Shown piece by piece: positions 21,282 to 31,201 of a stretch of 64,000 nt of DNA (positions are counted from its first letter, which is position 1; every line of letters begins with the position of its first letter). A program made the position numbers and the translations under genes. Where the stretch lies: positions 181,621 to 245,620 of the forward strand of contig JAJOHG010000048.1 of NCBI GenBank assembly GCA_021029095.1. Reading direction: 5' to 3'. The notes beneath the pieces are model-generated. The model was not told the DNA's origin. It did no database searches and saw only the letters and a list, made by a program, of their open reading frames with translations. This DNA comes from Phellopilus nigrolimitatus. Lineage: Eukaryota; Basidiomycota; Agaricomycetes; Hymenochaetales; Hymenochaetaceae.

Positions 21282-23433
21282 ATGGCGTATAACATGAAGA
21301 GGTCGTCCGGCCTCGACTTCTCCGATAGAGGCTCGACCTTCGACGCCCACCCCGACGTCGTCCTCAGCGCGGGAAACCCCAATCTACAGCGTAACAAGAC
21401 GGAGAGAAGTCGTATGCAAGGCCTTATGCGCATCCCGACTATGAGGGGCATGGGTAACAAGCCTCTGACCGATGCGAGGAAACTCTCTTTGAAAGAGAGA
21501 TGGGACCTTTGGATGGTCAACGAGGGCGGCCGCCGTCTGTTCTTCTACTTCATTGTCTTCTTGCACGTTTTGGTCTTCATCTTCGGCTGGTTCAATTATG
21601 CCTTGAAGGATAACGAGGTGACTGCAAGGGCTACTTTTGGCGTCACTTTCGGTGAGCAGAAACAAGACCTCATCAGTTTGCTCTGTTATTAACGTACTCG
21701 TAGTAATTGCTCGTACGGCCGCGCTCGTATTGCACGTCGATGTCATTTTCATCCTTCTTCCTGTCTGCCGGAATTTTATTTCGATGTTACGGCGCACGCC
21801 TCTCAACGATATCATCCCCTTCGACAAGAACATCACGTTCCACAAGATGGTCGCCTGGTCGATCGTGTTTTTCTCGTTTGTGCACATCGCTGCGCACATG
21901 GTCAACTTCGCCGAGCTCGCAATGGCGGACACCGACGCAAAGACGACTGGTCAACGTGTCGTCGCATTTATAGCTGCGAACTTCGTCACCGGACCTGGTG
22001 CGACCGGCTGGATCATGACTGCAGCGCTCGGTGTTATGGTGTACTTTGCAATTGAAAAACGGCGCCGCGCACATTTCGAGCGCTTCTGGTACACGCACCA
22101 CCTCTTCATCGTGTTTTTCATCAACTGGCAGTTGCACGGCATGTTCTGCATGATCAAGCCGGACAGGCCCCCGTACTGCTCGTTCAACACAATTGGGGTG
22201 TTCTGGCGCTACTGGCTTGTCGGCGGCGTGATCTGGATCTACGAGCGCATCCTCCGTGAAGTGCGCTCCCGCCATCGCACATACGTCTCCAAGGTCATCC
22301 AGCATCCGTCAAAGGTCATGGAGGTGCAGATCAAGAAGGAGAAGACGACGACGCGCGCAGGGCAGTACATTTTCCTCTGCTGCCCGGAGGTCTCGTACTT
22401 CCAATGGCACCCGTTTACGCTCACGAGCGCACCTGAGGAGGACTACATCTCCGTGCACATCCGCGTCGTCGGCGACTTCACGGGCGCGTTCGCCAAAGCT
22501 CTCGGGTGTGACTTTGATTCGAAGGATGCTAAGGAGACAGAGAAGAGCGGCGCAGGCAAGGTCGTGCCTCCGCCAGTCAACCGCGTTTTACCTCGTGTCA
22601 TGGTTGATGGCCCCTTCGGCTCGGCATCTGAGGACTTTTTGAAATACGAGACAGTGCTCCTCGTCGGCGCAGGCATTGGCGTAACACCGTTCGCATCTAT
22701 CCTGAAGTCGATCTGGTACCGCATGAACAACTTCAACAACTCGAAACCGACACGTCTCTCGAAGGTGGGAATGCGTTTTCTAACGGTTTTTTTTAAGTCT
22801 GTTTCGCGGTTCTAATATTACCTTTTTTTTGCGACTGCAGGTCTACTTCACGTGGGTCATCCGTGACTTCGGCACAGCGGAATGGTTCCACTCGCTTTTG
22901 AAGGCCATCGAGGATCAGGACACGCAGCGCCGCATCGAGATCAGTATCTATCTCACCGCGAAGATCAAGCCAGATGACGCAACGAACATTATGGTGCGTG
23001 CTTTTCCCTTTCAGTTTTTGTCTGCCGATCAAATAAACATAAATTTCGCAATCTCCACAGGTCCAAGATGTTGGCGCTGACGTCGATGCCATCAGTGGCT
23101 TGCGCGCGCCGACCCACTTCGGACGGCCGAACTGGGACCGCGTGTTCCCGTCCATCGCAGAAAACCATCCGGACACCGACGTCGGCGTGGTACGCCTTTT
23201 CTAACTGTACCTTTCCGTATACCCTTCTGACTTAGGCACTCCCAAATAAGTTCTTTTGTGGCCCCTCGGTGCTCTCGCGCACGCTGCACACCATGTCAAA
23301 CAAGTACTCTTCGCCGAAGGGCACGCGTTTCTTCTTTGGCAAGGGTAAGCTACGTCTTGCTACCACAGCTCAACAAAAACGGTGTAGATCTCACTAACAC
23401 CCTGTTCCGACTCCTTTTACAGAGAATTTCTAA
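21282..23433 (+). CDS. noxA: NADPH oxidase A, superoxide-generating flavocytochrome
   Basis: NoxA passes electrons from NADPH through FAD and two haems to oxygen; in fungi it drives hyphal differentiation. Exons at 21282-21651, 21704-22764, 22841-22993, 23061-23189, 23251-23344 and 23423-23433 give 605 residues. Six membrane helices occupy roughly 85-330. Haem-ligand histidines lie in FHKMVAWSIVFFSFVHIAAH and in WYTHHLFIVFFINWQLHG. The FAD site is HPFTLTSAPEEDYISVHIR. The NADPH site includes VDGPFGSASED and LLVGAGIGVTPFASIL. The C-terminus FFFGKENF is the Nox signature; its last four codons lie in an 11-nt final exon. An insertion of about 20 charged residues (around SKDAKETEKSG) lengthens the FAD-NADPH linker. 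No EF-hands are present, so it is not the NoxC type. Confidence 0.95.
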
Positions 23434-24175
23434 GTGCATTCGCACGCTCACTCACCAGTCGTTTTTTCAAGTCCTGGGTTCCGTGTTCTTCTTTCCTTTT
23501 CTTCGTCTTCCGAGTCAGCTGTGTTAGAGCTGTGTGCAGGGCCGCTGTGCAACTCGAGGTTGACCCAGTGCGTCCTCGCGAGTTCTACGAAGAAGTAGTG
23601 GTCCGTTCGTGCTTTCGATGTTCATGTTTTATCTCTTGTTCTCTGAATCGAATAGTCAATCTAGTCGGAGGCATCTAAAGAAATCTTTCTGTATTCTGTG
23701 TGATGTCTTGTCATCAGAGCCGGAGCGTCATCGCCCAAGACTGCAGCAGTAGTGAGATTCACGTAATGATGCGTTGAATGCAGCCATTTTCGACGGATTC
23801 TTTAACTGTCTATGGACGCCTTCAGGACTCATAGCCTATTATGTAGGCCCGAAGCCCGCTCAACATGAATGTGGCTCGGCACGCGTCACTCCAAGTCATG
23901 GACCTTGAGCACAAATTGGTCTATGTAAAAGACTAGAAATTGCTACCATTCAAGAGACAAGATATCATCAAATTTGGAGGATGTACATGTACATGCATGG
24001 ACAAGTTCAAGCGATAGTATTACAATCAGAGCGAGAAAGAGCAGACATTGAATATACGTATGATACTCAAATTTGTTGGAAAATGTTACATAGTGAGAGT
24101 AGATTTCCATACTTCCCTGTGGGTTATTCGATAACGATCATCTACCATCCTAACCTCTTTGGCCACTGATCCAGG
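23020..24175. repeat. Left copy of the noxA-3'/NTPase flank duplication
   Basis: From within noxA intron 3 (about 23020) this DNA is nearly identical to 30024-31200, displaced by exactly 7000 bp through the noxA part. It covers noxA exons 4-6, the 3' UTR and the DNA up to the NTPase stop codon. From about 23755 it also matches, in reverse, the 3' flank of NTPase copy 3 (47737-48160), for example at CATAGCCTATTATGTAGG and GCCACATTCATG in reverse. The point where all three copies agree, GTGAGAT, probably marks the 3' border of the NTPase repeat itself. Confidence 0.85.
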
Positions 24176-27100
24176 CTAAAACTTGTCATCGCCCGTAGTC
24201 ACACCTTCAGCTACAGGCTCTTCAACAGGAACCACTCCCGAAAGCTTCGGTTCGTCCGTCCAACCAAAGTATTCGGGGCCTTTTATCCAAAATGGCTTCA
24301 GTCGCCGCACTGCGGACAATGCATCCTTTGTCTGCCGCGGATGTTCTTGCAAAATATGGCGAGATGAGAGCAGTGTCGCATATACGTCTTTGTCATCCAC
24401 TACATTGTATACCGACGGCGAACAACCGTTTACGAAAATAGCGTATCGCGGATGCACCACTTTGGCAATGTTCTTCCCTTTGTCAGTGTTCCTATCGCTC
24501 CTCTTTCCCATATGGCTTGTCCTGAGATTTGATGGCGTACCTTCGACCTCATTAACAGTCGACCTCTCCCCCGCAGAAGAAGCACGGGTCGGAGTGCGAG
24601 GGCGAGCTACTTCCGTGGGCGCGCTCTTCGCCTCGTACTTGGCCTGTGTCTGATAATAAGGCTGCACACCCAATTCCATGACAATCGTGATGTATGGCCG
24701 CCCATCCTCGTTCGGGCCGGACTGCGCCGGGAAAAAGTGGATGGCACGTTCGTCGATCTCAACACTGGCTTTCGTCCCAGCCCTCACTCGATCCTTGATC
24801 TGAATAAGAATTCCGGACATGATTTCTTCTCGGAGTTCCGCGTCCCATAAGATGATTGGGATAAACATGTTTAACAACGCTTGACCAGAACTGCATTGGA
24901 AAGCCATTGCACGAGCCGCCGCTGCCCAAGCGGCCTCTGTCGATATTACCGACGAGTCCCCAGCACGCTGGAAATGCGTGAAACGCACCCAGGCTTTGTC
25001 GAAAGCCTCCTCGAAAGTCTGTCCATTTTTAACATTATCGGGGTGGCTTTTGAAGATATGTTCCGCATGCTCATCTCCAAAGAGTGCTCTGATGAAGTAC
25101 TTCAAGGGTACACCTCTGCTGTAAAACGGATACTTTGAGCTTTCGTCAACAGGTTTATTAAGGTTCTCTGAAGTGTCTCTTTCATACGCTTCAGCCGCAT
25201 CATCGTAAGCCAGGGTGAAGATGAGCCTAGCGACGAGCTCGCCACGTTCGCCCTTGTCGATCACGCCGGTGTCTAGAAATTTTTGCAGAAGTCGAGAAGG
25301 ACTGTTAGAGCCCCCCCTGCTACGCAGGATACGCATCTGCCGAGCCGCTGCTTCGGCGAGGATCGGCTCCGATGGATAGCCTGTCCTTATCGTTTCACAG
25401 TGCTGTGGGATCGAGAATGCTATCGCCATATGACTCTGGACAAGCTTGACTATCCGCGCTTGCGTCTTCGATCGAGATGTGTTGAAGTTAAGAAGAACGC
25501 GCACGGCCAAGACAGCTAACTTCGCATCATCGGTCATTTCAGCACTATCAGGCTTGTTACGTCCGATGAGTTTGGACCTAGCGAGATTGATTATGCTCCA
25601 TTCCATTTCCGGTTCGCCGCTCTTCAAGAGACTGAAAAACCTGGCAAAGATACAGCATAAGCAAGGTCTCATGCATAGTAACCAAGACGTAAAACGGTGC
25701 ATACATTGGCCTTCCAAACGCACTCATAAACTTGATGGTCGCTACATCACGGAGCGCCTTCTCACCAGGCCGGATAACTGGTCCATCCTGAGAACAATCG
25801 AATGGAAGTTCCGTAAACGGAGGCTGGATAGTGTCTTCGCCATCATAGACTCTCGCCGATGGATACATCCATTGAGGTGGTGCAAATTTCGTGAGACTAG
25901 AATGCGTAGACAGAAAGAGGAAGAACACCGGTGTGTCCAAAATGCCATTGGCAGTTGAGCAGAAGGCATGGTAAAGAGTGCATGAAACTGATCCGGTTTT
26001 GTCAGGTACGATGATGTTCGTCAGATCGTGGGCTTCGTCAAAGTAGATCACCACACGAGCATCAGACGGATCATTGACTTTCGCGAATTTGCTGATGATT
26101 GAGATTAAGGCAGAGATCTTGTTTATGGTCTGCTCGGCTAAAAAGAGGTGTGCAGCAGAATCGGCAGTACGTCCGTCCGTTTTCGCTGGGTCAGGATTCG
26201 ACTTGGCTTGTTCCTTGTCACGTTTTTCCTTGGACTCCTTGAACACCTTGAAAGCCTTCTCATCTCTCTGCATAAAGGCAATCAGCAGAGAAAGGTGATC
26301 CCGGTATACCCAAACCACGTACGTCGTACTTCATATCCACGACCTTCTGGTATAATTCATCCCGACCTTTCTCAAGATGCGCCGACCACATTTTCGCCAC
26401 TTCCCCGTAAGTTCTTGCCACCTTAAACTCAGGCTCAAGCGCCTTGACTTCGTCGAAAACTACTGAGAACAGATTGTGCAGAAATTCCATGAAGTGCAGG
26501 CGAGCTGCTTGCAACTCTTTCGGTGCGTTTTGACAAAGGTGATCGCGTATCTTCCTGTCAGGAAAAGGGTATGCGAAACCTGAAAAAATACGTCGTCAGC
26601 TGACGTACGATAACGTCTCTTCGCGGCTCACCCTTCTGGTCCCCGGTCCGATCTCAGATTGAACGGTATAGTGAATATAAGTTTACTGTGCTCGTGCACA
26701 GTCCGCGATTTTCCAGTTCCCGAGCTCTGGACGATGGCCAAGCTATTTGCATAGACCTGCTTACCCATTTCCTTGGTCATGGTGCGGACCGTTTCGTAGA
26801 GTAAACGATGGGCCTTTCCGTTGTACGTAACCGTCCACGCCTGCTTGACAGCTGGTGCCGTATCTGTCAGACGAGCCGATCGAAGACATATATAAGACAC
26901 GAATACCTTGCTCTGTATGACGTTTCAGATAAAGGACAAAAGGAACCTGAGATACATCACTCACTCTGCTGACCCTTATCGTCTGTACCGTGGGAGACGT
27001 CTTGATACAAAGACTTATATTGTTGAAGGTCGACTGCGTAGCCAAAGGTGGGAGCGATAGAATGACGAACGAGATTTACTTACGCAGATTTCTAATGTCT

Positions 27101-27462
27101 TTATATTCTTTCTTCTTATGCGCCTCCTCGATGCGATTTTTCAAAGCGGAGCCGTATAGCGATAGTATTGGTTTCACCAATGCTGGCTCTCGGTATTTAG
27201 GGTTTAGTCCTGAGCACGTCGCGACGACAGATTGAACAATACATGGGGGAGTTATGGGTGACGGCATGATATCCGAATTCTCTTCCTGGTAAGCCAATGC
27301 CCGCTTGTCTAGCTCATCATGAACAACCTCGTCGTATCGGTCTTCAATGAAGATCAATCCCGGCGGCTGAGTCCTCGGTTTTGTTGAGGGACGATTAATC
27401 TCGTCAGCGTCTTCATTGGGACGTTTTGACCCTTGACCGGAAGACCTTCCTGTGTTCGCCAT
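24176..27462 (-). pseudogene. P-loop NTPase / nuclease-like protein, copy 1, frameshifted
   Basis: Exon positions follow copies 2 and 3: 27462-27084, 27033-26965, 26851-26632, 26579-26323, 26267-25705 and 25640-24176. Walker A is VQSSGTGKSRTV and Walker B is VVIYFDEAHDLTN. The putative nuclease region has QCSSGQALLNMFIPIIL and ILIQIKDR. Two lesions are visible. A run of four C at 26641-26644 replaces three C in copy 2, so the exon is 220 nt instead of 219 and the frame is lost after the Walker A exon. The acidic residue seen in copies 2 and 3 (LDM, IDM) is Asn here (codon 24869-24871). A few residues of N-terminal exon 1 are unique to this copy. A sequencing error could explain the frameshift but not the Asn change. 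Confidence 0.75.
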
Positions 27463-27815
27463 GATGGGGAAAGCGGAGGATGGGAGAGCACCAGAAGTGA
27501 AGCCACCCTGTTGTTATACTGGCTGTTCCTATTCAAGCTCCCGCGTGTTCTGATTGAGGGAAGCTGTGCAGGCCTCGTGGGAACTACCCATAATGGTGCA
27601 TGCCTTCAAGGCCGCCGCCCTGAACTCAAGAGCCAACAATGGCAAACAAGTCCATTCACCGGTCAATGGGACGCCAAAATGTAAATTTGAATTTAAAGCA
27701 ACTCAACACTAAACCGTACAATTCTTTTTAGCCTATGCTACTCATATATATCAGCAAGTTTCATATGAGCTACGGAGCGAAACCACTTTAAAATGAGAGA
27801 GAAATAAATTATTTA

Positions 27816-28233
27816 CAGCGTTTTCAAAAAACCTTGTCAGTGCGCGCAAAAAAAAAAAAAAAGTTGCGGCCCCCCAGGGTGTGCCAAATAAGGCATTATT
27901 GCCTAATTGAGCGAAGTCGCGTCGTGGTTGCCTCGTCCATCGTGCCGTCCGTGTCCGTGTCGTGCAGCGTGCGCTAATCTGCCAACGGCGCCAAAAACTA
28001 CACTCGGAGAAGCCAAAAATTTCAGCAAGTGCATCAGGGCAGTAGTGGGTTATCCCATATAGCCAAAGAACACGGACTTTCAAGTCCTCACTGATCTTTC
28101 GATTGGGCATGTACAACATAAATTCACGACGCGACTTCGCTCAATTAGGCAATAATGCCTTATTTGGCACACCCTGAGGGGCCGCAACTTTCTTTTTTTT
28201 TGCGCGCACTGACAAGGTTTTCTGAAAACGCTG
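27816..28233. mobile_element. TA-flanked inverted-repeat element B with a leftover transposase HTH
   Basis: The 418-bp element has terminal inverted repeats of about 110 bp (27816-27926 and 28125-28233), starting CAGCGTTTTC and bounded by TA on both sides. This fits a Tc1/mariner-type miniature element. The short interior holds, on the minus strand from 28110, MPNRKISEDLKVRVLWLYG and then an FGFS motif. This looks like the N-terminal helix-turn-helix of a fungal DDE transposase, cut off after about 45 codons. Both arms contain the A-rich run and the GCGCGC core. Confidence 0.8.
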
Positions 28234-28235
28234 TA

Positions 28236-28836
28236 CAGTGGAACCTCCCATACTGCATAAAGGTCGGTGGAAGGGTCAGCTTATGCTTATTCAGAGGTTA
28301 TGCAATACGAGAAACTTGACTTATTAGGTAATTAAAACCATTAAAATCAAAGGATAAGCTATGATGGCATTTATCGGGTTGCTATAACATCCCCTAAGCT
28401 GAAAAAAAAAACCTGTGTGATATCAGGTTGTACAAGGCTCTTTGTGTGCTCTGCTCGCAGCTTTATTCTGAGTTGGTGGAGATGGCCGTGAGCCTGCCTG
28501 AAATCCGGCTGAATGTTCAATGGCACCGGAATTCTCCCAAAAGAGGGGAAGGTCTGCGGAATGAGCACTGAGAGTATGTCAAATCCTCATCATAGCGTTG
28601 ATAGGTGAAAAAAAATGCGGAAGAAAAGGAGAAAATAAATGATGAAAGTGTCGCAACCCGATGGCAACCGACCTTGCATAATGCATATCCATATTTAAAT
28701 TACTCAAATTGGCTATGCATTATGCATATATAGTTTTATATAAGGATTTTCTATCTACCGACCCGGTGGAAACCCGGATCATGCATTATGGGAGGTTATG
28801 CATTATGAGAGTTATGCAATATGGGAGGTTCCACTG
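28236..28836. mobile_element. TA-flanked inverted-repeat element C, copy 1
   Basis: The 601-bp element has ends CAGTGGAACCTCCCATA and the reverse complement, with TA at both borders (28234-28235 and 28837-28838). Inside the ends, TGCATA/TATGCA motifs repeat in both orientations. A second copy lies at 43428-43933. It starts at the same TA that ends element B. No transposase frame remains; a short minus-strand frame (around 28371-28568) is open but unclassified. Confidence 0.8.
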
Positions 28837-28838
28837 TA

Positions 28839-29190
28839 ATATGTTTGGTCAATTTGAGCTCTCACCACACCGGATTCCCACGCTCAATCAAAGCCGGGCA
28901 TTTCGCATCCGGCTCCCAAGTCCGCAGAGGCCCAGAAAACTCAGAGCATCTTGCAAGCTACTATACGTGTGCGTCGTAACCCTCTCTATTCTGTCTTTTA
29001 TTCTTGTTGTTGTTGTCGTCAGCGCTGATTTTGGTTCAGTCTGCTGGAAAAGCCCGAAAACCACCATATATGATCCTATGGGGCACCAATGGCCCGAACT
29101 GTGAACCGCCCGAGCCGCTTGCTCTCCACGCCCTGCCTTCTGTCAGGGCGTCACCACGGGTTGGGCCCTCCCACCGCTAACTGACCGCCA
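28839..29190. other. Unassigned DNA between element C and the Ser/Tyr-rich frame
   Basis: It contains an acceptor-like GGTTCAG at about 29038 followed by an open stretch in one frame (from GKARKPPYMIL) to about 29170. This could be an upstream exon of the Ser/Tyr-rich frame at 29191, but I found no connecting donor that keeps phase. Confidence 0.25.
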
Positions 29191-29778
29191 ATGAAGCACA
29201 GTTCGATGTACGGTAACCACTCTGCGCATCCAAGCTTGCACCTGCTTTCGCCTGCAGACGAGTATTCGCAGTCGACTACAGGCTTTTTGCCCACACCATA
29301 CGGAAGCATAGGCATGCATTACGGATACACCGACTCTAACTCGTGGAGGATGTCGCCGAGCAGTGCGGACTCGTCTTCCCAGCAGGGCACGGGAAGTTTT
29401 TCGTCCCTCCTGAACCCGAGCGATAATCAATATTCGCGTGGCTCCTTGCAAACAACATATTCTTCGCCGTTCTCAAGTGTGCCTTTGCAGATTAACCATA
29501 GCGTGTCGAGCCTTTCTCCTGACAGCCGTCCGACTACTGGCTATTCGCTCTCGTCTATGTCTTCCTTTCCCTACGACACGGAAAGCACGTCGACCAGCAT
29601 ATCGCACGACTACCCTCCCGGGCTCGGGCCATCTATGATCCCTTGGCAATCTCACTCATTGCACGAGTCGAGTCTTGCAGGCAGCCCAGGCGGCGGTATT
29701 AGTTCAGGCTACTCGTCTTCGAACACCAGCTACGGCATTGGCGTCGGCGGCTCTGCAGTGCACCGCCAAAAGCCATAA
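29191..29778 (+). CDS. Ser/Tyr/Gly-rich protein or C-terminal gene fragment
   Basis: A 195-codon ATG-initiated frame encodes a low-complexity protein. It begins MKHSSMYGNHSAHPSLHLL and contains SNSWRMSPSSADSSSQQGTG and TTGYSLSSMSSFPYD. Composition resembles the transactivation tail of fungal transcription factors. No DNA-binding domain is present, so it may be a detached C-terminal exon. It lies between NTPase copy 1 and the noxA fragment, inside the 7-kb duplication period but absent from the second period. The codon pattern looks coding; function unknown. Confidence 0.4.
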   Translation: MKHSSMYGNHSAHPSLHLLSPADEYSQSTTGFLPTPYGSIGMHYGYTDSNSWRMSPSSADSSSQQGTGSFSSLLNPSDNQYSRGSLQTTYSSPFSSVPLQINHSVSSLSPDSRPTTGYSLSSMSSFPYDTESTSTSISHDYPPGLGPSMIPWQSHSLHESSLAGSPGGGISSGYSSSNTSYGIGVGGSAVHRQKP

Positions 29779-30060
29779 GCGTCCCTCGCAGGCGATGAGC
29801 CCCTACCCGAGCCCTTATGACAATAACTAGATTCATGCCCACCACTTAGACCTCAGCACACAGGAATGGCTACGCATACGTACATGCAATCGCGCAGAAC
29901 GAGTTTTTGAGCTTAATTCCCCACCGTTCTGCACGATATAAGCTGGTAAACTTTCGAGTGATATGGGGTTGGGAGGTCTCTGTTGTCGACTGTTTAATCT
30001 CGCCTTCAAATGGCAGAACTTCCGTTCATGTCTGCCGATGAAATAAGCATAATCTTCGCA

Positions 30061-30433
30061 ATCCAGGATGTTGGCGCTGACGTCGATGCCATCAGAGGCT
30101 TGCGCGCGCCGACGCACTTCGGACGGCCGAACTGGGACCGCGTGTTCCCGTCCATCGCAGAAAACCATCCGGACACCGACGTCGGCGTGGTACGCCTTTT
30201 CTAACTGTACCTTTCCGTATACTCTTCTGACTTAGACACTCCCAAATAAGTTCTTTTGTGGCCCCTCGGTGCTCTCGCGCACGCTGCACACCATGTCAAA
30301 CAAGTACTCTTCGCCGAAGGGCACGTGTTTCTTCTTTGGCAAGGGTAAGCTACCCCTTGCTACCACAGCTCAACAAATTCGGTGTAAATTTCACTAACAC
30401 CTTGTTCCGACTCCTTTTACAGAGAATTTCTAA
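30061..30433 (+). pseudogene. noxA 3' fragment (exons 4-6), duplicated and headless
   Basis: It is nearly identical to noxA 23061-23433 at a fixed +7000 offset and keeps the splice sites and the final ENF stop. Upstream of about 30024 the similarity ends in unrelated DNA, so the haem and FAD domains are missing. A few substitutions have accumulated, for example an Arg-to-Cys change near the FFFGK motif. It cannot make a working oxidase. A short ATG frame from 30010 reads into it but terminates in the retained intron. Confidence 0.9.
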
Positions 30434-31201
30434 GTGCATTCGCACGCTCGCTCACCAGTCGTTTTTTCAAGTCCTGGGTTCCGTGTTCTTCTTTCCTTTT
30501 CTTCGTCTTCCGAGTCAGCTGTGTTAGAGCTGTGTGCAGGGCCGCTGTGCAACTCGAGGTTGACCCAGTGCGTCCTCGCGAGTTCTACGAAGAAGTAGTG
30601 GTCCGTTCGTGCTTTCGATGTTCATGTTTTATCTCTTGTTCTCTGAATCGAATAGTCAATCTAGTCGGAGGCATCTTAATAAATCTTTCTGTATTCTGTG
30701 TGATGTCTTGTCATCAGAGCCGGAGCGTCATCAAACAGCAGAAGTAGTGAGATAAATGAAGGGATGCGTTGAATTCAGCCCGTCTTCGACGACTTCGAAT
30801 TCTTCAGAACTCATAGCCTATTATGTAAGCCCGAAGCCCGCTCAACATGAATGTGGTTCAGCACGCGTCACTCCAAGTCATGAACCCTTGTCTTATTTTT
30901 TGTATGGCTCGAGGCAGCGAGCGATATCTAGTCTTTTACATGCATTATAGCATGTAGACCGAGTCTCATCGATTTTTGGAGAATGCACATGTACATGCAT
31001 GGATAAATTCAAACGATAGTGTTACAACGAGAACGTAGAAGAAGAAAAAAAAACAGCAGACTTTGATCACACGTGTACTACTGCTTATATTACGAGGCGC
31101 GATGTGCTGGAAAAATTTATGTATAGTAAGAGTAGCATTCCACATCCACATATCCCTGTGGATTATTTCTATATGAACGGGTTCTCTTCCTCCTCTCCCT
31201 T
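30434..31201. repeat. Right copy of the noxA 3' UTR and NTPase 3' flank
   Basis: Matches 23434-24175 with several indels. It carries the conserved CATAGCCTATTATG and AACATGAATGTGG blocks also found, inverted, at 48000-48070. No independent gene is seen. Confidence 0.85.

Noticed and set aside
26761..27045. Independent frame in NTPase copy 1 running from exon 2 through introns
   Set aside because: It reads across an intron with good splice sites; the spliced model continues the Walker A exon in all copies.
29191..29778. Assignment of the Ser/Tyr-rich frame to a named transcription factor family
   Set aside because: No DNA-binding domain is visible and low-complexity composition alone does not identify a family.
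23258..30527. Separate small genes at 23258-23527 and 30258-30527
   Set aside because: They are frame-shifted readings of noxA exons 5-6, the intervening intron and the 3' UTR, present in both copies because the DNA is duplicated.
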